From: Arachnopeziza araneosa
Taxonomy: Eukaryota > Ascomycota > Leotiomycetes > Helotiales > Arachnopezizaceae
Length of the DNA: 64,000 nt
Assembly (NCBI GenBank): GCA_003988855.1
Contig: QYAI01000006.1
Location: forward strand, 310,001-374,000
Reading direction: 5' to 3'
A program made the translations under genes and the position numbers. A model generated the notes under the pieces. It was not told where the DNA came from. It saw only the letters and a list, made by a program, of their open reading frames with translations, and made no database searches. This document shows positions 42,750 to 53,447 of the stretch, in pieces. Position 1 is the first letter of the stretch, and the number at the start of each line of letters is the position of its first letter.

Positions 42750-44477
42750 ATGGCTATTCAGGATCAGCTTCAATTGGATAAACTTCCAACCGAGATAGTC
42801 CGTCGCATTGTTACTCATGGACCTGCCGACACTGCTAGATCTTTATCCTGCGTAAATCGAGTGCTTTACCATATTTGCAAGGACTGGACAATATATCGAG
42901 ATATTGTGCATGCTAGTTTCAATAGACGGGTAAGGGCGCCTCAACAATTGCATTGATGATTGTTTCTCCCATGCACGATTATATGATCGTTACCAAAATT
43001 TCATAAGAGCTATTTAAAAAAATTTATGGGATAGCAACAAAGATCTTGAAAATATATATGAATCAGTTTTGCTAACATATCTGCAGCGGATGCCAGAGCA
43101 TGATTTCAATGATTCTTCAGACCATTATGAAAACTGGGTCAGACTGGCGTTTTCAGATTTAAAAGCTACTCGGTTTCTTGAGAACCCAGCTGATTTCACT
43201 GAATCATCTTTTACACAATGGGCACCACATCTGATGGCTCTGCACCGTGAGTGTTTCAAGATTCTACAAAGGGAGCCATCCTTTCATAATGATCTCTTAA
43301 ATTTGCATAATTCACAATTTGTTTTGCTCTAAATACTTGAGACTTGTGGAGTTGTAGTATAGAGGCTGAGATTTAGAGGAGGAAACAAGTCGTTGTCCTT
43401 CAGCTCTCTCATAAGAATACAAGCCAAATACCTTATCTACTATGCATCCTTCTCAGCAATCCTTCTCCAAAAGTGGTCTTCAGATCTCAAGTCAAATCAT
43501 GTTCATACTTCTATTTTGCATATTTACTGACCAACCTAGATCCTATATTGACTCTCATCCAACCAAAGGATTTGGCCAGATTTGTACCAGATAACAGAAC
43601 AGGCGAATTTACCGGCGAAATCAATCAGAATGAATCGCTTGCTCTCAAATTCTGTCGCCTCGTGTCCATGATGTCACGGGAGGCAGACTTCAAATTTTCT
43701 CCAGAAGGATACCCCCGTAAAGATGAAATCTACCACGAATTAACCGGCTGTCACATACGCTATCATATCATTGGCAATGCTTACGACCGTTTTTTCGGCC
43801 TGGGATCGTTTCCCGCACTCTCAGGAGGTCCATATAGCCAGACACTGGGTCATGATCCTGGGTCCCCTGTTTCAATGATTATGAAAATGGCGTACAGATG
43901 TATTTTTTTGTTCGATATCGAAATAAGGATTGGGCTTGCTAACCCTGCATGTTATGTCGTCGCCCATCCACGGCATGCATTGACAGTGCTCCCTGTGCCA
44001 CCTAAAGCTGAGGATATTCCGTTCTCATCGTTCATGTCCCTACCCATGCCATTTTCGTTATGCTCTGCCGAGATGTTTGGTCTCTGCCATTTGCCCCGAA
44101 TGGCATCTCCAGAATTTATGAGCAGAGGAGAGTGGACAGGATACGTTTTCATCCCTTGGGGCATCCACATCTGTACGCGAACTCATCAAGGCATTCAATT
44201 TTCTGCAGAGATAGATGAAAATAATCCTGACCAAGTCTTCCTGGATTCGTACAATATGAGCGAGCCGTCTGATCGTATCTATCTGAAGGGAAAGCTAGGG
44301 AGAGACACTGGAAAGATGGATATCAACGAGTATCGCCCCAGAGATGGCAAACTGGGCTGGGCGTGGCAGGCAGTCTTAACACCATTCGGACTGGTTGGCA
44401 GTATCAGGTACAATGGCAACATTGGTTGGATGTGGTTATGGAAGACGGAATGGTCAAACTTGACTGTCCCTTACTGA
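42750..44477 (+). CDS. F-box-like domain protein with an uncharacterised C-terminal region
   Basis: Proposed exons 42750-42929, 43087-43320 and 43377-44477 (504 residues). The N-terminus DKLPTEIVRRIVTHGPADTARSL followed by SCVNRVLYHICKDWTIYRDIV is an F-box-like motif: LP at the start, hydrophobic spacing, and W near the end. F-box proteins link substrates to Skp1-Cullin ubiquitin ligases. Intron 1 (157 nt) has GTAAGG and a CTAAC...CTGCAG end. Intron 2 is uncertain: phase closes with a weak GTTTTG donor at 43321, but a GTGAGT donor at 43247 with a later acceptor is an alternative. The C-terminal 330 residues are Trp/Gly-rich at the end (GYVFIPWGIHICTRTH, GWAWQAVLTPFG) and match no family I know. 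Confidence 0.65.
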
Positions 44478-46455
44478 AACATTCTCCGTCGTAATTATTT
44501 TTCAAAAGTAAAAGTGGTATGAAGATGATCAAAAAGCAGCAACAAGTTTGTTTTGATGTGGCCCGTGTATCAATGGAATCGGGCTAGGGTATGAAATCTA
44601 ACTTGACTCGTATAGATTTTATTGAAGATCAACTCAGCTTTGATAGGTTGAGTCTATCTCAAGCTATTTTGGTGGATGAGTTGATTGGACTTAATGGTTC
44701 TAACTCGACTTGATGTGAAGGCCAGCCAGCTCGATCTAACTCATCTTGATCTGCTGCGGGCCGAGCTGAAGTCGTCTCAATATTATCACTGCTCGATCAA
44801 TGAGGCGTTTCAAAACCAGGAGTAGACAATCATGGTACCAAGATAAACAAACTTTTCCTTTGATTAGGTGCAATGAAGACGTCTATGGACAGACAAGAAA
44901 TTAGCTGCGCCTTCAAAGCGGATGAAGTTTATTTTTCATCTATACGGTTTCCTTTTGCTGCTTTCACGGCTCTCATTGGTAGAGGTTTCTGACGAACGGC
45001 AGAAGTGTTGGACAACATGATTTCTGAACACCAAATACCGTTCGTCCACCTAGAGCGTTAATCAGGAGCACCACTGATCGTGCTAGAACACCACAAAAAA
45101 AGATCCATTCGAACTTAAGCTTTGGCACGAAACCTATGCCTCTACCACTATCAGCTCTTCCTGTCTTGATTTCGGAAGTTTTGCAAGACACCTCCTGTTC
45201 TAGTGTCCTGTCGCGACGTTTACGAAGGAAAATCCTAAATTCCTACGAAGCGAAGCTTATTATGAAGCATTTTCGAGTTTGGAGGGTAAAGACTAATTCA
45301 AACATGGAAAATATAATGGCTGTTGTTCTCATCAACACAGTAATTGTTGTTTTGAGAAATATGTATTTTCATCCTAGGTGTGGCATCAACTTGGGCTGGA
45401 AGATGATCTGTCTCCACTCGAAGGGGCAGGAACTTATCGACGTACTTATATTCCTGAATTAACACCCTGCGACTCATCGTCCCCTAGGTCAACGCTCTCG
45501 TTGAGGAATACCAATAATAGAAAACATATTCTGTACCATCCCGGTGTGAGACTTAGTAGACACGCTGATGATTCAATCGATTCTAATGGAATATATCTTT
45601 GAATCTTCAAGGCTTTTGGATTGATGCTCTCCACTATCTTGAAGGTCATGGGACATACGCTTCTGCTTCTGCTTCCAACCCAAGAGAGCTTAACGTGTTA
45701 TTGGTCCTGGTACATGGATCGAGGCTTACAGCTTCATACTAATATAAGGTCAAACCTCCAGCAAGATGTCAAATAAATTACGGGGAGGCCAAATTTCCCA
45801 CCTTACCCCAAAGACAGGGTTGTATATCTCGCCCATCTCCCCGGCTAGGACGCTCAGACTCGGCTACCCAAGCGAGTTTATTGTGTTGACAAAAAACACG
45901 CACACCAGAAAAATCAGCTCTAAAAAAAATAAGCAGCTCCCTTGGGGAAAAAAACAGGTCGCAGAACCTGGATCAGAAAGACAAAAAGAAAACCCCGGTT
46001 AAGGGGATAAGAAAACGCCTCTAGGGCTTTTTGCTTTATTGGACCTTCGAGGGCTTTGGGTATTCTACCTCTATCGTCGAGTTGATAGGGTTAGCTGCTG
46101 GATTGGGGGGCTTGTAGAAGGGGTGTTAACCCCTAGGACAAGGTTCTTGGCGTGGAATGCGTTGGGCTTATTTATTCTTATCTCTGTATCTAGGAAGGTA
46201 GGTAGGTACGCGTTAGTGGACGCGGCTGATCACCGGAGGATTGAATGGCCAACTACACTTTCTATCTGTTCAAGTCTCGAGGTTGCGTGCTTGTCCTTGG
46301 AGTCAAGTGTAAGACCTGACCTCCTCATGGTTGATGGGTGATAATGGCTGGAGTTTTAAAACAGCCTCTTGATATTTCAATTCAGAGTTCAACCTTGCAA
46401 GAGACCACCGGCGAAGAGATCAAGTTTATATGCATCCCAGTAATAATCATCTTGC
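44478..46455. other. AT-rich region with a possible repeat remnant, no supported gene
   Basis: About 2 kb without a convincing gene. 44600-45750 is AT-rich with weak frames. 45840-46320 changes in composition to G-rich/T-rich sequence (CCCCGGTTAAGGGG, GGTGTTAACCCC, GGTAGGTAGGTACG), with long frames of no domain, and could be the remnant of a repetitive element. I cannot prove a transposon from sequence alone. Confidence 0.35.
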
Positions 46456-47866
46456 CTACAACCTCCCAGCCTTCTTCACTGTCGTCTCCCACTCCGCTCT
46501 CACCTTCCCATATAACTCATCATCCATCAAGACATCAATGCCAACGTATGCATTTGCTTTCCCAGCCTTCAACGCTTCCTCGTGAGCAAACTCCAATCCT
46601 GCAGCTTCTTGAAAGCGAGGCGTATGCAGAGAATCCTTGGCATTGATCGAAAGTAGTGCTTGGATGCCGGGAGCGATATAATATGCAGTTGGCCATGTCT
46701 GAGCTGGCGTTGAGCTCGTGCTTACGCGTTGCTTTCATCAAGGGGTAGCATGTCGGCTGCTTTAGTGCCTAGATCTGAGATCATGTAATGTCTGTAGCGG
46801 TTTGCCAGACCTTGGTTGGAAACGATATCCTCGTACAATGCCCCCCTTTTGTTTCTTAATCCAAATTGATAACATATTCCATCACAGTAAATCCACTTAC
46901 CAAATTATCTTGACTTCACACCCTGCTGCTGCCGCAGCTCCGTCAAATATCGGAACAATCCTCTCTTTCAAAGCCTCTAAATCTCTCGCATTCTTACCTC
47001 GAATACTGTAGCTGCCTTCCGCAAATCAGGAATCACATGTGGCGCCTTCCCGGCACTCAATATGACACTCTGAATGCTCTCGCTCTTCTAGATGTGCTGT
47101 CTCAGAAGCGCAAGACCATTATACGCAAGAACAATGGCATCACATGCATTTGCACCTTCGTGAGGGGCTCCAGCTGCATGAGAGGAGCGCCCATGGAACG
47201 TAGCCCGAAATTTAAGCGATGCTTTCATGTTGCATATAGGATTCGAGAAGTTGGGAACTGGATATGTCATCATGCAGACCGCGACATCTTGCCACGCTCC
47301 GTGGTTAGCCATGATCTATTTCCCGCCGCCAGTTTCCTCCGCTGGGGTTCCCATGAGAACCAGGGTTCCTGGGACAGATAGTTCTTTCATAGCAGCAGCG
47401 ACACCAATAGCGGATGCAAGGGATGATGTTGCTATCAAATTGTGCTCACAAGCATGGCCTATCTGAGGAAGGGCATCTGCTTATATTAATAGAGCGCCAA
47501 GATGAAAAGAACAAAACCTTGTACCATACTCCGCATTATAGCAGAGAATTCTTCCACCTTCTTTAATCGAGAACTTGGCTTCAAAGGCGGTGTTAATTCC
47601 ATACACTCCGCGTTCTACAAACCAACCATTTTTCTCGAGCCAGTCTGCTATTAGTTTGGAGGCTCGAACTTCTTCGAACATGACTTCAGGGTTGTTCCAT
47701 ATCTATGAGTGGTCTGTTAGCAACTCCCCAGGAAGGAAATCATGAAAGAGAAACTCACCTCCAAGTTAATCTTCCTTAACTCTTGACTGGCATTGTTGAT
47801 TGCGTCTGATATAATCTTGCCTACTGAGTTGGTGGCTGATGACTCTGAAATACTCAACGGAACCAT
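46456..47866 (-). pseudogene. M20-family peptidase / amidohydrolase pseudogene (PM20D2-like)
   Basis: Minus-strand remnant from ATG 47866 to a TAG at 46456. Exon 1 (MVPLSISESSATNS) joins through GTGAGT at 47757 to IWNNPEVMFEEVRASKLIADW; a second intron follows ILCYNAEY, and the gene then continues DALPQIGHACEHNLIATSSLA, TPAEETGGGK, then CMMTYPVPNF and FHGRSSHAAGAPHEG. The order (metal ligand HACEH, EE pair, HAAG) is that of M20 peptidases. Defects: an in-frame TAG at 47315-47317 after GGGK, a second TAG at 47088-47090 after LLRQHI, a 1-nt shift near 47011 (before YSIRGKNARDLEAL), and another near 46680 (before IAPGIQALL). The late region SLHTPRFQEAAG and IDVLMDDELYGKV is well preserved, so decay looks recent. 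Confidence 0.85.
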
Positions 47867-48350
47867 AGTATTAGAAATGGATCATATCAAGAAAGGATGG
47901 GTCTATCTTTCTTCTACGAACAGCTTTCTAATTAAAAGCAGATCGATCCATGAGATGTTTCTCTATAAGAGTCTTCATTAAAAAGGGCCGTCAGGATGAT
48001 TTGTGTAGGTGCGACTTAACTAGGACAATTTACTTGTAAGCATTTCAAGTTTCTAGACATGCTCCTCGGCGAACAAAATATTAAGAGTGGGGTAAAGTTT
48101 ATCTAATTGACTATCTAAACTCGAAGAGGTCTCCTTTTCCTGCAAAGGATATCCGTGTTATACTCAATAATTTCCCTAGGTAAGCATGAAGGCGAATGTG
48201 CCGGTTTGCTATTCGGAACTTGACATAGACCTTTCAGTACTACTTTGCACTTGGAATAGAATATCTTAATTCTTGATATTTGAAGCAGCAGAGTGAGACT
48301 TTGGTCAACGAAGATGGTTCTTCGAAACCCATGCGAGATGTTGATTGTGA
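47867..48350. other. intergenic region, no supported gene
   Basis: AT-rich gap between the M20 pseudogene promoter and the 3' end of the asparaginase gene. No frame with recognisable content. Confidence 0.4.
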
Positions 48351-49772
48351 CTACATCATAGTTTTCTCGTCCAACCAATCTCTCAAATCATACTCCTTCC
48401 CCTCACCTTCGTATACATCGAGGCCTTCATATTGTCCGGGTTTCCAGATTCTCATGACGGCCTTACCATGTTTGTCCACAGCTGCGCGAATCATACCTCC
48501 GCAATTGAAATCATCTACAATGTGAGAAACTGCAGATTTCTTGGTGCCATGCGCATCAATCACAACAGTGACTTCGATGCCAATAATACCTCCTTCACCC
48601 TCGCCTGTCTTCCGCCATCTATCACCGGCACTCTTAACTAACTCGCCTCCAGGGCCAGAAACTTCCGTAACCGCTTCTTGTAACGAGGTTCTATTACCCT
48701 TAGAGCCTCTGTAACGTGCAATCGCTGAAGCCGTTCGCACTGCATTGATGCGTAGAAAAGAATCTCCATTACCTGTTCCCGACATTCCAGTTGATCGAAG
48801 TACTCTATCTCCTTTTGAGAGTGTGCTGAGACCGACATCATTCTTAGGTATCGGCGAGTATATTGTAGGATTAGGAACGCAATCCGCAATCAGACCCTTT
48901 AAAGTCTCGCTTAAAACCAGAGCAGGTCCAGGTTGCTTCAACATGCTTTCGTCTCTCGAGGGAGAATCTTCTTCCCATTCCTCGGCCCAGAATCCTGCTC
49001 CCAGTGAAGGTGTGTCGCCGATCCTTCCAGTAAGTTTATTAGTCATGCCTCCGGTACTGGTCGCGCAACAGATTATGCCTTCGCTATCTAGGGCAACAGC
49101 ACCGCATGTTCCTTGTGGAAAATAGTGTTCATCGTGCCAACAAGCAGATCCATTTTCCTTCTCCTGTCCCAATCCTTTGGTGTGCTCGTCCCACCTCGCT
49201 TGAGTAAAAAAGTAACTTGGATCCACCATTTCCAAACCCCAATCTTGTGCTAATTTCTCTGCACTGAACTTGTGTAACTGGCTATGACCCTGTGCGCCCA
49301 TCGCCACGCCATCGACCGTCGGACCTCTATGTTCTCCATTGCCGCCTTCCAGGTCTTGCTCTCCATGTAATAGCATTTCTCTTGCCAGTTTAATGGGATT
49401 CTTGACATGCTGCAAGCCCATGATTCCTACTCCACGCTTCTTTTTGCCCGTAGAGACCATCACAGAGGCCTCGAGTTCGTTGACACCATCGCGTGTAAAC
49501 ACTGCACCATGTCCAGAGTTAAAGAGCGGATTGTTTTCGAGGAGGGTTACCGCGAAGGTTGCGGCATCGAGAGCAGATGCTGAGGAGCCTTGGGACAGCG
49601 GGAAGGAAGATTGGGAGGTTAGAAAGTGATGCGATTCTACAAGAATCTTGAGTAAGGAGTCGTGGAACTGTTTGTACTTTGGTGGTGGTAGGTTGGAGGG
49701 TAGGATGTTACCTGCACCGCCATGGATTATGAGGCGAGGCGTGATGGCTGCAGATGATTTCTTGTATTCCAT
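48351..49772 (-). CDS. isoaspartyl peptidase / L-asparaginase, T2-family Ntn-hydrolase
   Basis: Single exon, 473 residues. The start is the family motif PRLIIHGGAGNI; then LENNPLFNSGHGAVFTRDG with the substrate-binding NSG, ELEASVMVSTGKKKRGVGIM, and the autoprocessing site PQGTCGAVALDSEG, where the Thr becomes the N-terminal nucleophile of the beta chain. ATSTGGMTNKLTGRIGDTP completes the active site. Typical members are near 320-350 residues; this one is longer through insertions before the cleavage site and in the beta chain (for example the stretch around SRDESMLKQPGP and GGELVKSAGDRWRK). It hydrolyses beta-aspartyl dipeptides or asparagine; which is favoured cannot be told. No signal peptide. 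Confidence 0.92.
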   Translation of the reverse strand: MEYKKSSAAITPRLIIHGGAGNILPSNLPPPKYKQFHDSLLKILVESHHFLTSQSSFPLSQGSSASALDAATFAVTLLENNPLFNSGHGAVFTRDGVNELEASVMVSTGKKKRGVGIMGLQHVKNPIKLAREMLLHGEQDLEGGNGEHRGPTVDGVAMGAQGHSQLHKFSAEKLAQDWGLEMVDPSYFFTQARWDEHTKGLGQEKENGSACWHDEHYFPQGTCGAVALDSEGIICCATSTGGMTNKLTGRIGDTPSLGAGFWAEEWEEDSPSRDESMLKQPGPALVLSETLKGLIADCVPNPTIYSPIPKNDVGLSTLSKGDRVLRSTGMSGTGNGDSFLRINAVRTASAIARYRGSKGNRTSLQEAVTEVSGPGGELVKSAGDRWRKTGEGEGGIIGIEVTVVIDAHGTKKSAVSHIVDDFNCGGMIRAAVDKHGKAVMRIWKPGQYEGLDVYEGEGKEYDLRDWLDEKTMM

Positions 49773-50218
49773 AACTCTGTTTTTTGTTTGAAGAAGGAAG
49801 CGGCTTGGTTCAATTCATGAGTGTGAAGGGTTTGAATAGACATTGTTGATGGTCGTCGTTATTCCCAGCAGGGGCAGTTGTTATCGTGGTGTCACATGAC
49901 TGGTGCAACGACTTCAACAGCTCAGGTCTAATGTCAAACTTCTCTCGGGCTCAATTGAAGGTCATTGAGATATCTCCAGGACAAGAATAGACGATGACAA
50001 GTTTCGGCAGAGTTTAATTGCTCTTTGCGGCGTTGCTATAGCTCCATGAAGATCAAGGTCGCGACCCCGCCATCAAGGTCAACCCCACCATAGCACACGA
50101 TCAGACAAGCATGACCCAACATTGCTACTTGATGCGAAGGATGATGGAGAGACACTCCGCTCCGCGACAGAACTCATCGACAACGCGAATGTTCCTTATT
50201 AGCTGCATCTTCATGCTT

Positions 50219-50251
50219 GGTGGTGGTGGTGGTGGTGCTGCTGGTGGTGGT
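50219..50251. repeat. (GGT)n/(GCT) trinucleotide tract
   Basis: Eleven consecutive trinucleotides of mostly GGT with two GCT units in non-coding DNA. Confidence 0.85.
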
Positions 50252-50694
50252 GGTTACTTGGGCCTTACCTCTTCATGTGGGCTTGTGATCAATGCATGGA
50301 TATTATTACCTACCTGACGCTATCCTGGACCCCTCAGCTGGACAGGCACTTCGCCCCAAGATGGGCCTTCGCCAATCCGCCATCATTCGCTGGAACCTGC
50401 ATTCGATGGCTAGTGTTGAGCCGATTCTCCTATCATCCTATCTCAAAAAGGCCTCATTGTCGATGCTTCGCGGCCATCTCCCCGTGGACCCTGATCTTGA
50501 CCTGTCGATTCGTGTCGGGACACGAGCTGGTCAAAGAATCCAGCGACCTGCATGAGATGATAAGCATCGAGTGGCATCACAGCGCCTTGGCTTGACGCCA
50601 TGGTCTGGGATATCACCAAGGCAGATGGAGGCATCCCCCCTGTTTCATGATATCAAGCTCTCTCAGGCTCACCCCACCATCCTGTGAGCCGGGT

Positions 50695-50700
50695 TATAAG
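50695..50700 (+). promoter_or_regulatory. TATAAG element upstream of the small acidic protein
   Basis: TATAAG lies about 165 nt before the ATG at 50861, followed by a CT-rich leader (CCTCCATCCTTCTTGGC), a layout common in strongly transcribed fungal genes. No transcript evidence. Confidence 0.35.
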
Positions 50701-50860
50701 AAGCTTGGCTGTCCTCCATCCTTCTTGGCTTTCCCTTTCCATCCACAATCTTTCTTATACAACAAATCAAACTGTGAGTCTCTGCAGCCCACAAGCTTGG
50801 CAGAAAAGCTTGTTGTGCCTCTACTGACTTGGTTAGAGTTAACTACAAGCAATAATCATC

Positions 50861-51183
50861 ATGGGTCTCGTAAACGACTTTGAGGAACTCGAGAAGGATG
50901 CCACCGGACAGGGCGGAAATGATGGCGACAACAATGCCAACAACGCGTTCGTATCTCTTATCATAATCCGCGTCAAACTTATTCTGACTCTTGATAGCAA
51001 TGGCAGCAACGACAAGACTGAGGATACCTTGGTCGACTCCGCTCTCGATCAATTCGCCTCGAAGGAGGGCTTGCCAGCCGGTCTTGACCCCGAAGGTATA
51101 CATCATATCCTTTTACATGCTGTGATAGGTCTGACTCAGTTATAGTGAACAACTTGGTCAACGACGAGATCAACAAGTTCTAA
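50861..51183 (+). CDS. 73-residue acidic hydrophilic small protein (three exons)
   Basis: Exons 50861-50946, 50998-51095 and 51146-51183, with introns of 51 and 50 nt. The product starts MGLVNDFEELEKDATG, has an Asn/Gly/Asp-rich low-complexity centre, then LVDSALDQFASKEGLPAGL, and ends VNNLVNDEINKF. It is acidic, cysteine-free and lacks a signal peptide or membrane helix. Intron 1 has an unusual GTTCGT donor but a good CTGAC branch and TAG end; it is 51 nt long and stop-free, so retention yields a longer in-frame form with a hydrophobic insert (SLIIIRVKLIL). Intron 2 has GTATAC...CTGAC...TAG. No family is recognised. A stress-related hydrophilic protein is a guess based on composition and the strong-looking promoter. 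Confidence 0.65.
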
Positions 51184-52162
51184 ATATTGGGTGGCCACCA
51201 AGTTGGTTTTGTTGGAAACGTACTGTCAAGTTAGACCTAGGATAGTACTTGAGAGCATCCTATAGCTACTGCTCAGACCTTCATATAGCAATAGAGCTTT
51301 TATACCCCCCAGATTGTGTCTTTAGTTTTCCCGTTCCCATTGACTACTCGTTCGTTTTACCTGATATGATTTATATGCTACACTTCCAAGATCCCACTTT
51401 TCAACTCACGAGCCTCAGCTCTCGAACACTGTTCAGTCCTTCCCGTGTGACGTTCGCCCTATCGCTAAACCTTTTCATATTTAACCATCTTGGTCATCGA
51501 CCAGAACCACCTCGCAAGTAGGTTATCTGCCATCAGATTAGTTAGGATACTCAGCTGGTAATCTAGTATGAAAGTAAACTTCCGCCGCAAGTAATCCTTG
51601 ATGTACGCTCCCCACCCATTCTTGTTGCAAGGATAACTTGACACGATGAAGTTACTAAGTTGACAACAAAACTAGTAGTTACGCTGCAATACTAAGGCAT
51701 CTGAATGTAATGAAAAGAATGCTCCTGTATTCGACGACTTGTAACCCAATGTCAGTACCATGATAAAAGCTCAAGGTACAAAATCTGTGTAGGAAATGAC
51801 AGACCGGCTCATATCGAGCCGACCCAAGTCTCTGAGTAAACGTTTTCTCCTACAGGAAATTATCTTACCTCCGCATCTTATTTCCACTCTTGAACTCCCC
51901 ACGCCATCTTAACACTCGATTTGTATAATTTGATATACCCGCGTCCTCTCTGCTGTCAGCAGGTTGCAGCGATCGCTTAGTGTCGAGCCCAATCAAAACC
52001 TCGCCTCCTGAATCCCCAAGCAAGCGAGCTTTTGTATACATCACTAGACATGGTGCTCTTGGACCATGATAATCTTCTATATATCTGGGCAAGTACTCAC
52101 GTTCCTGTAGTATTCCTCTTCTGTTCATCAATCCAATTCCCAACGACCATCAAATCTACAAA
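51184..52162. other. intergenic region, no supported gene
   Basis: About 1 kb with the 3' UTR of the small protein and the promoter of the dehydrogenase. Frames at 51249-51521 and 51865-52143 lack any recognisable domain. Confidence 0.4.
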
Positions 52163-53088
52163 ATGTCACAACCCCCAGTCTGGCTCATCACAGGAGCATC
52201 TTCGGGTTTCGGTGCTGCTCTGGCTCTACAAGCTCTCCACTCTGGCCATTCCGTCATAGCAACGGCTCGCAATCCGCAAAAGGACCCTTCTATCTACACC
52301 GCGATCCAATCCCTCGGCGGTGTCTGGCTCACCCTCGATGTAACAGCTCCGGAGTCCTCGCTCGCCAAAACAATAAAATCAGCGACCGAGATCCACGGCA
52401 GGATAGACATCCTCGTCAACAATGCGGGCTACGCACTCCTCGGAGCCTTCGAGACTTTCAGGTACCCGTCCTCTCCAATTTGCTAGAGAAAGCAAGCTGA
52501 GAAGATTAATATCCCAGTGATCAAGAATGCCGCTCCCAGATGGAGACGAATTTCTTCGGGCCCCTGACCCTCATGCGTCTCGTGCTACCACCCATGCGGA
52601 CCCGCCGCTCCGGGACCATAATCAACATGTCCTCGACAGCCGGGATCGAAGCCAAGCCATCTCGGTCCCTCTACTCAGCCTCCAAGTTCGCCCTGGAAGC
52701 GGCATCCGAGGCCCTGCACGGCGAAGTGCGCGATCTCGGGATCCGCGTCCTGGTCGTGGAGCCCGGCGCATTCAGGACGAAGTTCGGGGAGGGCTTGGTG
52801 ATCAAGGGGGACCTGCCCCAGGAGTACGGAGGCTCGTTGATTGAGAAGGTCATGGCGCAGACGATGGGCGCCAGTGTGCTTGGTGCGAGGGGCGATGTTG
52901 TGAAGGGCGCCAAGGCCATCTTTGAGGTTGTTATGGATCAGGATCAAGGGAAGGGGTTGGGTGGGTGGTTGAGGTTGCCGCTTGGGAAGGATGGGAGTGA
53001 GAGGTGGGAGGTTAAGATTGGGAATCTGAAGGGGAATTTGGATGCTACCGAGAAGATTTGGAGTGCTACTGATATCGATGAAGTTTGA
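52163..53088 (+). CDS. classical short-chain dehydrogenase/reductase (SDR)
   Basis: Two exons, 52163-52461 and 52518-53088 (56-nt intron), giving 289 residues. The Rossmann motif TGASSGFGAALA at residue 10 (TGxxxGxG), IATARNP after beta-2, LDVTAPES (the D-V-T pair that binds adenine), LVNNAGYALLGAFE, catalytic Ser in INMSSTAG and YSASKFALEA (YxxxK) are all present, followed by VEPGAFRTKFGEG. The Ala-Arg after beta-2 suggests NADP(H). The substrate is unknown; related fungal enzymes act on oxidised small molecules. Nothing adjacent forms a biosynthetic cluster. The splice joins ETF-AG to T-GAT, restoring SDQECRSQMETNFFG. Confidence 0.92.
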
Positions 53089-53447
53089 TGGGGATCAACA
53101 TGGGGACTTTGCACGTGTAATCGATACTGGGTGAGTTTTGCAAAGGGAGTCGTTTTCAATTTCTAAGAGCGAGGGACTCATTAGACTGACCCTTGGCACT
53201 AGTGTATAAACAAAGAATATCAAAATGTTCGAAGGTAACTCGGCAGATTTGAAGGAGATTTACTGTCACGTTTTAATTTCCTGTATTTTCCTAAGACCAA
53301 AGTAATTTACCAATTCACAAAGCCAGAGCGAGAAGTTGCTATCTCTGAATTCCCCATCTTATGACCTTGACGGAAGCCGTAGCTCCACTCCCCTCAATAA
53401 GGTAGCTTAACACACTCATGCTTCAAAAGTTTGTCGTTGGCCGGTAC
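53089..53447. other. convergent intergenic region
   Basis: It lies between the dehydrogenase stop and the 3' end of the helicase pseudogene. No ORF or repeat. Confidence 0.4.

Larger units (their letters stand above)
49773..50860. other. divergent intergenic region of the asparaginase and the small acidic protein
   Basis: About 1.1 kb between two opposed start codons. It contains a GGT-repeat, a TATAAG element before the small-protein gene and a CCCCCCTG tract at 50635-50642, which resembles the yeast stress element core CCCCT. Overlapping frames at 50111-50634 have no domain. Confidence 0.4.
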
